The notes under the pieces are model-generated. The model saw only the letters and a list, made by a program, of their open reading frames with translations, did no database searches and was not told where the DNA came from. A program made the translations under genes and the position numbers. A DNA stretch of 64,000 nucleotides from Adiantum capillus-veneris (lineage: Eukaryota; Streptophyta; Polypodiopsida; Polypodiales; Pteridaceae): positions 109,571,141 through 109,635,140 of the forward strand of contig CM043942.1 in NCBI GenBank assembly GCA_014529385.2, in the 5' to 3' direction. Shown in pieces: positions 55,971 to 64,000 of the stretch; position 1 is the first letter of the stretch; the number at the start of each line of letters is the position of its first letter.

Positions 55971-57139
55971 TGTCGTGCTGTGACACGTACATAGTGGGAA
56001 CGCATGCTACAAGATCTATCTTGTAACTTTTTAGATACATAATTATCTTTCCTATAATGTACATATACATATTTAAGTATAATAATAAGCCTTCTATCTC
56101 ATCCTATTATTTTTCTCAAGGGTAACCTATCCTTATTTTACCATCAGAAAATACTATGGGAAAAGCTCAATAGCTCCGCCTCTTTAACTTGGGGCAAAAA
56201 GCATTGATTCTTTATTTCTACTATCTCATTATCATCTCACACCCTAGCTAGATCCTATATCTAGGGTAAACTCCAATATATATATATTCTATGAATTTTT
56301 TATGCTTTTCTTATATTTCTTTTTAAATAGCTACTAGGAGGGAATCAAATCCTAGTGGGACACTAGGTGGCATGATTTCAAAGATACACTTATTGTAATG
56401 CATTATTGCAAGCATGATTACAAAACATTGTCAAGGAGCAATGTCATGCTTTCATATGGCATGAGGTGTCCTTTGGAATTAAATGAAAGTTTAGGCTAAG
56501 GGGACCACGGGAAGACTTTTGCTGCCATAAATGGACCCTATTTTGATGATTTTTTTACACAAGGTTCCAATCCGAATTGGAAAATGATTTTTAAATGAAA
56601 ATCATAGCTAATGAGCTGACGTTTCTGCCCATATTTTTACTTTTTTATTTGGAGCCACGATTGAGGAGATATGATCAAAATACTGGACCCCAGTCTGCCC
56701 ACATCATGCAGGGACAGCTCATTTCCAACTTTTCCAATTCCTATTCACATTGGCTCTTCTCTTCTTGTGTAAACCATTGGGGGTTCCCTTCACCTATAAA
56801 AGGGGACCTCTTCTTCCTTGAAAGGAACTCAAGCATTCAAGCCATTGATGAGAGGAATTCTTGAGGGAGTGAGTAGTAATGCCTAATTGTACTTAGCTCC
56901 ATTAACATAAGCCCAAGCCTACACTTTCTCCTAGAGGAAGACTAGCCATTTTTGTATGCTATCCTTGGAAGATCAACTCTAATCAAAGAAGGTGTTGTAC
57001 TTGGCGATCAATCAAAGTGGAGTGCTCCCCTCTTCTTCTCTCTCCATCAATAATGGTGCCGAAGGGTTTGTCAAGTAAGATGTGTTCTACATTGATGTTT
57101 TCTTGATTTCTTGTTGTTTTCTTTTTCATCTCTAATCCG

Positions 57140-57197
<58 letters not shown>

Positions 57198-58024
57198 CTA
57201 ATCTTATCTCCTTAACCAAACCTATCTCTCTCATTCTTAGTAATTCATCCTCTCTGCAAATTCTAGGTTCTCTTTTCTACAGGTACATCTCTCCCCGCAG
57301 TATCCTTATTGCCTACGGGCAAGAATAGGGCTTGGGAGGGAAACTTCTCATCTCTTCACTTCTCTCATATCTACATTTCTCACATACTATCCTATATGAA
57401 TAACCCACATGATGATCATTTCTATCGCTTTCACTCTGTACGATCTATTAGAATTAACGTATGGATTAGCCGAAAAATACACTTTCAACAACGTAGAGTG
57501 TTTCTCTTTGGCCTAGAAAGGCTTAATGAAATACTTCTATCACCGGATCCCATCATACTACCTCTCATTGACTATAACTTTTCTTTTGACGTAAGCGTAG
57601 TTATCTTGCTATGAACCAAAAGTATTTGTACACACAATTAATCCCAATCACTAGACAAAATATATATATTATGGTAAGCACAAAACTACAATTCCAAACA
57701 ACAATTCGTAGCCTATTTGGTCAGTCAAGATTTAATGCCATTAACTCATCTATTAACCCTTTCATATTACCCATGATACGATATGACCATAGCCTTGATG
57801 TTTTCATTTTCGTATTGTTTTGACATTCTCTTTTGTGTTCTTTCTTGGTGTGTGTGAGTGCAAGAGAGAAAGAGTGAGTCTTCTTTGATTGCACTTCTTT
57901 CCAAACCCTAGTCTTCATGGCATCTATGGTTTAACTCCTTCATATAGTTTTTGTTGAGTTTTCTCACAAACTTTCACAGCCATAAGCCCAGTGCTTTCCT
58001 GGCAAGACCGCAAATTTCTCGACA
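55971..58024 (+). repeat. Element H 3' LTR
   Basis: Direct copy of 47882-49956, including the TATA box at 56794-56803 and the (TA)n at 57143-57193. Confidence 0.94.
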
Positions 58025-58250
58025 GTGCGTGTACGTAATTCTGCTCTGACGACCAAACCTACAAATTTTTTTTGGATAGAGAGGGCTAGAAACTGATGCT
58101 GCATAAACTGCAGCAACAAAAAATAGCCCTCTCTGCCCAAAGGAAGAGTGCACAAGCAACCGCACTCCACCTACAAGTTGATGCTAAAGAGAAAGTGTAT
58201 ACAGATTAGCAAAACTATAAAAAGAACAAAACCTACAAAATCAAAAGCTT
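58025..58250. other. Spacer with a hairpin-forming inverted repeat
   Basis: AGAGAGGGCTA (58078-58088) and TAGCCCTCTCT (58124-58134) are perfect complements. Between them GCTGCA and TGCAGC (58098-58103, 58109-58114) form an inner stem. Confidence 0.6.
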
Positions 58251-58254
58251 CATC

Positions 58255-58720
58255 ATGACAAGTTCTCAAAAGCATAACCATAACGTCGACTCCCAAACCA
58301 TAGAAACAACGGCATAAAGATTTTATAGCCATAATTAAAATATGATTCAAAAACTACAAAAACATAAACATAACCCACTTCCCATACCATAACCATTACC
58401 ATAACTTGCTTGTCATACCATAACCATAACAACCATACCATCATTGCAAAACCATAACCATAACCATAAGCTGATTGCCAAACCATAACCATACATGATT
58501 GCCATACCATCATTGCTAAACCATAACCATAACTTGATTATCAAACCCTAACCATACCATGATTGCCATACCATCATTGCAAAAATCATAACCATAACTC
58601 GATTGCCAAACCATGACCAAAACCTCTGTGCCATACCATAACCATAACCATAACCTCTGTTCCATACCATAATTGTGAAACAAATCATAATCGCAAACGG
58701 AATGCAAAACCATAAACATA
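58255..58720. repeat. CCATAA/ACCATA minisatellite
   Basis: Degenerate tandem array built from ACCATAACCATA hexamers with recurring longer units (GATTGCCATACCATCATTGC, four times). Frames through it encode only Met/Trp/Tyr/Gly repeats and are not genes. It ends exactly at the candidate CACTA terminus. Confidence 0.88.
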
Positions 58721-58747
58721 AGCACTACAAATTTGTATATGCAATGA

Positions 58748-58840
58748 GTAAGACTGTATCAAGAAGACCACAACTACAAAAAAGATTGTACCAAGAAGAC
58801 TGTATCAAGATGATTGAGTAAGATTGTATCAAGAAGACCT
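58748..58840. repeat. CACTA subterminal repeats
   Basis: GA(C/T)TGTA(T/C)CAAGAAGAC occurs three times and partial copies twice within 95 bp of the terminus. TNPA-type proteins bind such motifs in En/Spm. Confidence 0.7.
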
Positions 58841-58974
58841 TCATGGTAATGCCTCCCAGTCGACGTCCTCTCCCTCCTCCTGCAGTTGGGTCAAAAGGGC
58901 CACAAGTCCATGCTTGTACCCATACTTCTCCTCTCTGCGTGTCAGAAGGCTCTTCATGATAATTTCCTGCAAAA

Positions 58975-59887
58975 TTATGGTTTAATAATGAGATATATGT
59001 TTTCAACAATGCAAAGCACATGTGTAATACTTACACAATCATGTCGAAGTGTGTCGTAGTCTCCACTCCCAAGATGTGACGCTCCAGTAGACTCCAAACG
59101 TACTATGGTTGTATCTCTTTGCTGTTGAAATCTATCAGGATTGTCTTGTGTCTCTCGTGCAATCCCCACCCACTCCTCTACGTCCAACAATGCTGGCTTT
59201 TGAATGTCGACATTTTATCTGTCTCTCGCCCTCTGATCGATGGTGTGACATTGTGGCCTTCACCAGGTCCAAAATACAACATTTGAGACTGGATCGTACC
59301 CCCCTGCCGGCCTGTACTCTTTATGAATGGCTTTGACGATGTAACTCTTTCTTTCATCGTCGAGATTATCTCAAATCTCCATCACAGATTGACCAAACTG
59401 AACTGTACAGAGCTGTCAAATCCTCTATCGCACGGCCTTTCCGACCCTATCTGCCACAATAGCCTCATTCCCCGCTCTTGTACACCTTGCTAGGATCATG
59501 CTCGTGTGATCCCCAAGGTGTACATGGTGTGCCAATCGGTGAACTATCTACTGAAGAGAGTGGTGGATGCTCTCTCGGTGGTGTGGACGCATCAGTAGAA
59601 CTGCTACCACAACAATCACCGCCTCTAGAATGATGCCTATCTCATTTCGAGGATGAACGACCCGTCAATGTAGGGAGAACACTAGTCCTAAATGTAGGGT
59701 CGGCCGTAGTAGTTCTAGAGGAACTTGCTGCCCAAACATTATATGCCATCACGATTTTCTCTGGTGTGAATTGTGTCAAAAAGGAGCCCATATGCTCGGG
59801 TGACATGCCGGCCAGAGTGACAGGAAAACTAAAACTAGGAGAGTATGGCTCATTGTCATCGGCTTTGGCTACAAATAACACCCACAA
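58975..59887 (-). pseudogene. CACTA TNPA-like (Ptta/En/Spm transposase) gene
   Basis: Minus-strand pieces in order: FPVTLAGMSPEHMGSFLTQFTPEKIVMAYN (59887-59642), then across shifts SVMEILDNLDDERKSYIVKAIHKEYRPAGGYDP, and LDVEEWVGIARETQDNPDRFQQQRDTTI with LGSGDYDTLRHDC. The last parts follow the plant Ptta/En/Spm pattern (W..F......r...n...R......H..Gs). In En/Spm such a protein binds subterminal repeats and regulates excision. The 5' exon limits are unclear. Confidence 0.6.
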
Positions 59888-60284
59888 AATACGTTAGTTT
59901 ACAGAAGAAACGCTTTTTAATCAATAGAAATAACAAATAAAAGAATCGCCAACACAAATGAATGAATCTAAAGTGTATTGTAGACTAATAATTTTTTTTT
60001 ACAAAAAGAGTTCCTGAAAAAATCTTACTTAATCTCTCATCTTCTATGAGGTCTGATAAACCAAAGACATCTATCTCAATCTGTAGTTCTGCATCTTTAT
60101 CATCAAACTCTACTTCTTTGTCGCTCTCCGCGTTAGCTTCAGTATTTGACACTTCATCTCTAGGTTCAAACATATACTCATCACTGACCTCCAACTCAAA
60201 ATCCAAACTTATATCATCCATCGACCTTGCACTTTGTTCATGAATCACCTCTTCGACCTCAACGTCCAATCCTTCACACACTTG

Positions 60285-60770
60285 CTTTCTCCGACGAGCA
60301 ACTTGAATAACATAGAGCCATCATGGTTTAGATAGATCATTTTTATCAATTTCTCTCCATAGTGGATCTAGTGATACAACTTGTTCACAATGTTGCGGAA
60401 GTACGAATGTATCCGCGCATTTGTCCACACCCGCCTAGAGTTCACTTTAATCAATCTACTCTTGTCTTTATGCCTAGTTGCATTAGGGCCGTTGGTAATA
60501 ACTTTGAACCACTTGACATCAAAGATAAGAATATCAAACTTTCTAAAGCTAACTTCAAGGTGTCTTGGATGTAGCCAAAGTACTCAAGTTGGCTAGTCTC
60601 TGTGTTCTCATCCCTGGCACTACTACTACTTTCTTGGACGAAGCTTGCCCTAACACCACTATCAAAAGTGGCCCTTTGTTCATCGATCCGTTGCACTCGA
60701 AGTGTTTCCCATGCGACCACAAAGCTCCATATTTGTGATACTACAGCCACAAAATTGAAACATAATTAAA
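60285..60770 (-). pseudogene. CACTA transposase DUF4216 region and acidic tail
   Basis: RATFDSGVRASFVQESSSSARDENTETSQLEYFGYIQDTLK, then across a shift RKFDILIFDVKWFKVI, matching DUF4216 (YG.i.di.el.y....v.lF.c.Wf). The neighbouring frame at 59985-60281 is an acidic tail (EVEFDDKDAELQIEIDVFGL). Confidence 0.72.
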
Positions 60771-60774
60771 GTTA

Positions 60775-61254
60775 TTAAAGTAATGTTATCATGTGGAGCT
60801 CAAAAAGGAAGTTGTGAAAATATACATGCCAATCACAACCCCTTGACATCTCCTCTTCCTCTTCAGTAATTAACAATACATTCCTCTTTGCCTCTAAGAT
60901 TGTCGCATCTAACCACTGCCCAATTGGAAAGTCGGGCAATTTCTGAAGATGATATGGAAAAGGAAGGTTTCTAGTGGCATGGTTGCGCTTGAATTGCAGG
61001 CGATCTGTCGAGTGTTGTTGCTTTTCCCCTTCGTACCTCTCTAGCCACTTTTGCATGATGTATGAGTTGAGAAGGCAAAATCTCATAACCTTTTCTCGCA
61101 TTGTGATGTCCATCTTCCTAATGATGCCTTGTCCCTGCGGCTCATCCCCTAACACCTTGATGTTGACCTCAGTAGTCCACATTCGGGGCATATTTGGATC
61201 AATCGAGCCCAAAACTCGGTGATGAGGACAAGAGACTCTTGTACAAGCCATCCT
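60775..61254 (-). pseudogene. CACTA transposase, segment between DUF4218 and DUF4216
   Basis: A 158-codon frame with KMDITMREKVMRFCLLNSYIMQKWLERYEGEKQQHSTDRL, corresponding to the HRYVLFNC..i.pyl.ehk region. The start shows a frame change from the upstream WPKDGLYKSLLSSSPSFGL segment. Confidence 0.7.
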
Positions 61255-61600
61255 TCGGCCATGCTACCCTCGGAGCGATCCCTTTGACAAACGAACCCCT
61301 TTAAAGTCTTCATAAATCTCTCTAAGAAGAAAATCCACCTGCTATGGACTACCCCGCAACTACAACTTCATTGATCACATGCACAAGTGCAAGCATTTGG
61401 ATGGTAAGAATGTTTGTTGGAAAGTACTTCTCCACCATGCACACTACTTCAATAGCATTTAAGGGTGCTGCATCGATGTTGTCTTCTCTTATCTCTTTTG
61501 ATTCAATCCAGCGTACCAACTCACTGATTTTGTAGATTGTTCTTCTAATGTCATTTGTCAAACAATCCTTTATGGCAATTGTTAAGATAAACTATAAAAA
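61255..61600 (-). pseudogene. CACTA transposase DUF4218
   Basis: TNDIRRTIYKISELVRWIESKEIRED, IEVVCMVEKYFPTNILTIQMLALVHVINEVVVAG and then (across shifts) SRWIFFLERFMKTLKGFV with PEGSMAEGWL-like sequence. These match DUF4218 (lC.LE.ifPPsfFtiM.HLlvHL..E....GPV..RWMyp.Er.m..lK). Confidence 0.8.
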
Positions 61601-62199
61601 ATTGTGCCAATCGTGGGACTTAAGACCACTAAGATTGTCATCCCTCGTAAAAGCCGTTTTCAAACATTGCATGCACCTAGTCAGAGTCTTGAATGAAGAT
61701 ATAGTCTTCTTCACTTGTTGCTCTTCTGCACGACTCAAAACCCATGGACCTTTTGGTATAGAAAACTTTCCATTGGGTTTAAGTCAAGGCCACATATTTG
61801 GCATTCGACCCACAGCCTGCAGGTCATGTCTTTGGGCCTTGCTCTCCCTTTTTCCAGTGATGGTTTTCCATATGATCTCCCCCACATTCTTGAAGATGTG
61901 CATTGGGTCGAGCAGATGATTAATCAGCAGGTCACTCCAGTACGAGAGTTCATGAAAAATAGAAAGTCTTTTCATTCCAAGTGGCATGAAATCTTCCCTC
62001 TCTAGCCACACGTTTTTCCAATCGCTCGCTTTCAGTGGATGCATATCATGTTTTTATATGTTTGGTCCACGTAGCTCATGTCCTTCAGGCAAAAATCTAC
62101 CATGCTCCTTGTAAACTTTCTTGCTCAAATGGTCAGAGCAACAGAAGCCAAGTTGCGGACCATATTTCAGACATGCATGATTGCCCGAGTAACTCAAGA
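61601..62199 (-). pseudogene. CACTA transposase Tnp2, third coding exon
   Basis: Starts after a consensus acceptor (TGCTTTTTCAG at 62200-62210). It reads YSGNHACLKYGPQLGFC, HGRFLPEGHELRGPN, a stop, then MKRLSIFHELSYWSDLLINHLLDPMHIFKNVGEIIWKTITG (the Tnp2 'W.krSiFfeLpYW..l.lrH.LDvMHiEKNv' motif), and ends with GLKSHDWHNFL. The motif holds a catalytic Asp candidate (LDPMHI). Confidence 0.82.
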
Positions 62200-62275
62200 C
62201 TGAAAAAGCACAAATTTAAAATATAAAAGCGTTGGTATAGCCAGGAACACGTGTGTAGGGTTTCAAGACACTTAC

Positions 62276-63042
62276 TTGAACACTCATTGAAGCCTGGCCA
62301 ATTGTACATGGTCCACATGAGAATGCCTGCACATGTACATTCCATCGTCCGATTGGTTGGGACATATCAACCACGTCGATTCCTGTCGACAAGATTTGGA
62401 GCTCTTCTATAAGTGGTGCCAAATAGATGTCCATGTTCTTTGCTTTGTACTTTCTTGGGACGATCAGTGAGACAACAATAGATGGCCCTTCTTTATAGCT
62501 AGCCATGGTGGAAGATTATAATTAACTAGACAAATAGGCCACATGCTGCATGACGAACTCCGTAATCCAAATGGGTTTACTCCGTCCATTGCCAGACCAA
62601 AGCGGATACATCGAGGCTCATTCTTAAATGTAGTCCAACTTTTCTCTATGTGCTTCTATGCACGAGAGTCAACAGGTACCTGCATCACATCATCTGTCGA
62701 TCTAGTATTTGAGTGCCATGTCATCAAAGCGGCTATAGACTTGCACCTGAACATGCTCTTTATTCTTGGAACAATAGGAAAGTGTCGGAGAACCTATATA
62801 GGGATAAATTTTCCTTGTGTGTCCTCTTTATACTTGTTTGATCCACAATTGGGACATTGTTTCAAATTTGCATACTCATTGCAAAAGTATATACAATCAT
62901 TAGGACATGCATGTATTTTGTGATAATCCAAACCCAGATTAGTAAGAAGCTTTTTAGCGGCTGGATGGGTAGGAGGCATATGATTTCCTTCTGGCAAGAT
63001 TTGCTCGTTGAGCAACCTGTCATTACATGAACAAGTGAGCCC
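62276..63042 (-). pseudogene. CACTA transposase Tnp2, second exon
   Basis: Bounded by a TTGATCAAG acceptor at 63043 and a CAA|GTAAGT donor at 62275. LLNEQILPEGNHMPPTHPAAKKLLTNLGLDYHKIHACPNDCIYFCNEYANLKQCPNCGSNKY is the Tnp2 start with its zinc-like Cys set. After one TAG (62805 region) the same frame reads VLRHFPIVPRIKSMFRCKSIAALMTWH, VDSRAWKHIE, CIRFGLAMDGVNPFGLRSSSCSMWPI. One frameshift near 62350 precedes ILMWTMYNWPGFNEC. Confidence 0.88.
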
Positions 63043-63103
63043 CTTGATCAAATTATTGAATTATCATTTGCACTTTATCATGCTTAGGATACAATGTATT
63101 TAC

Positions 63104-63652
63104 CTGAAAAGCTCTGTGACGGAGGTGTCAGACCACCTGTAGACAGACTGCAAATTAAGCATTGCCAAAGCGGTATGGAGAACTAAGATTTTTTCCATTG
63201 TAAAGCGGCATGCGTGCAAGATTTTGTATCATCTTGTCCTCTTTATCGTTGCTATCATGCCATTGATATGGATGGGATGGTTGAGGTTGGTTGGCAGTAT
63301 TGCCTTGAATGTTGTCGTCTTCTATGTTTTCAATGATGGGATCCATGTCAAGGAACGCGTCGTCTAACATTTGCTCCATCTCTACTTCTTGAAATGCCAC
63401 ATCAGGTATTGGTTGGGAGGACTCAGTCGATTGCTGTTCGTTTGAAAATCGTCTTCTCTGGGATGAAGTTGGAGCAATATCTACTTGCGGAGTTTGATCT
63501 ATTGTCTCTCGACCATGAGAGCGATAACGCAGGTCTTGTAGTTGCTTTATCAAAAAGAGATTGTGGTTGCATATGTACTGGTCGCATATTTTTCGTTTTT
63601 GAAAGATCTGATGCTTACAATGTGCACAAGGACACGCCATCGTATTGTCCAT
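63104..63652 (-). pseudogene. CACTA transposase, first exon
   Basis: ATG at 63652: MDNTMACPCAHCKHQIFQKRKICDQYICNHNLFLIKQL, the transposase-associated zinc module (CPC..C......V..HL...GF). A Gln/Asp/Glu-rich linker follows, with MEQMLDDAFLDMDPIIENIEDDN. The exon ends with LQSVYRWSDTSVTELFR and a GTAAATA donor at 63103. A frame change near 63160 separates the last 18 codons. Confidence 0.75.
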
Positions 63653-64000
63653 ACTTTATCTACCAATGATGCAACAAATAATTAAAACACTCTTGTTATA
63701 ACTACATGCTACTAACTACATGACAATACATGATAACCTCACATTCTCTAGCCAGGCCCGATCCCCACACACCTCGTCCTAGAGGTGCACGAAGATCAGG
63801 ACCACAGGGTAATAATCTCGTCTTTATTGGTCAACCCGGGGGATTCACTCTATATACAAAATGGGACGCCACCTAGGAGCTGACAACTTTGATAAAACCC
63901 CTATATACTACTCATATTAGGTAATATGACCCCCCTTTCTACGCTTATACGATAATCAAAATAGAAAACTATCATACCCCTATCTTACATATATAATTTA
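63653..64000. other. Sequence upstream of the CACTA transposase
   Basis: Noncoding, with no recognised promoter and no TAGTG terminus before the window ends. Confidence 0.45.

Larger units (their letters stand above)
47882..58024 (+). mobile_element. Element H: near-complete Ty3/gypsy-order retrotransposon
   Basis: LTRs 47882-49956 (2075 bp) and 55971-58024 (2054 bp) are almost identical by eye, differing mainly in a (TA)n tract. The interior has a primer-site candidate, gag, protease, RT, RNase H, integrase and a polypurine tract (GAGGGGGTGGA before 55971). Only a few stops and two or three shifts interrupt pol. I see no clean target duplication (AGCGT on the left, GTGCG on the right). The pol type (FIDD in RT, DTSPTGIGW in RNase H, DHGS protease) is separate from B, I and J. 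Confidence 0.93.
58723..64000 (-). mobile_element. CACTA (En/Spm) transposon, left end to beyond the window
   Basis: CACTACAAA at 58723 matches a CACTA terminus in the expected orientation. About 30-120 bp inside, GATTGTATCAAGAAGAC-type units repeat (subterminal repeats, 58748-58840). The minus strand carries a two-gene set in TNPD-TNPA order: a Tnp2/DUF4218/DUF4216 transposase and a shorter Ptta/En/Spm-like gene. The right end is not reached. Several frameshifts and stops mean this copy is not autonomous. Confidence 0.85.

Noticed and set aside
58253-58725. Met/Val/Trp/Tyr-rich minus-strand frames
   Set aside because: Translations of the CCATAA minisatellite.

Overview
The window is plant nuclear DNA made almost entirely of transposable elements, many nested inside one another. 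I find no intact host gene, no rRNA or tRNA gene and no CRISPR array. The evidence for a land plant is tRNA-iMet primer sites (TGGTATCAGAGC) next to TG...CA long terminal repeats (LTRs), plant-type Ty1/copia (UBN2-like gag) and Ty3/gypsy elements, an En/Spm (CACTA) transposon with Tnp2, DUF4218 and DUF4216 regions, and long (GA)n, (TC)n and (TA)n tracts. The element at 47.9-58.0 kb has a pol type (FIDD reverse transcriptase, DHGS protease) that I associate with non-seed plants. A fern, lycophyte or moss-like host is therefore possible, but this is a weak inference.

Layout. 54-3967: element A, a minus-strand LTR element with gag but no pol, carrying a 725-bp hAT-like inverted-repeat element (746-1470, 8-bp target duplication). 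3968-5610: anonymous sequence with an AGCGTTTTGCA minisatellite. 5620-5985: gypsy integrase scrap. 6235-16396: element B, a minus-strand gypsy element (target duplication GAGTG), with the plus-strand copia-like element C (9738-13504, duplication ATCTG/ATTTG) inside its reverse transcriptase. 16640-22992: element I, a plus-strand sister of B (duplication TCTTC). B and I lie head to head 243 bp apart, and both interrupt one older exon-like reading frame. 23.1-28.3 kb: degenerate sequence, a gypsy RT scrap and microsatellites.

28.33-37.03 kb is a three-level nest. Copia F (plus) is cut by copia E (minus, 3' LTR 29917-30777), and E is cut by the short copia-like D (plus, 31245-34623). C and D belong to one non-autonomous group. 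37.0-41.3 kb is anonymous with a (GA)58 tract. 41.36-45.7 kb: gypsy J (minus, gag missing). 45.7-47.1 kb: copia G, same family as F, abutting a gypsy RT fragment. 47882-58024: element H, a near-complete 10.1-kb gypsy element with ~2.05-kb LTRs and a gag-pol broken by a few stops and shifts. 58.25-58.72 kb: a CCATAA-type minisatellite ending at a candidate CACTA terminus. 58723 to the window end: a minus-strand CACTA transposon with decayed TNPD-like and TNPA-like genes.

The elements do not form a pathway. What they share is a history of nesting and of parasitism: A, C and D lack pol or most of it, and B and I share the same integrase-core gap and the same in-frame UAG before the nucleocapsid knuckle. 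Those copies were probably mobilised by proteins supplied from elsewhere.
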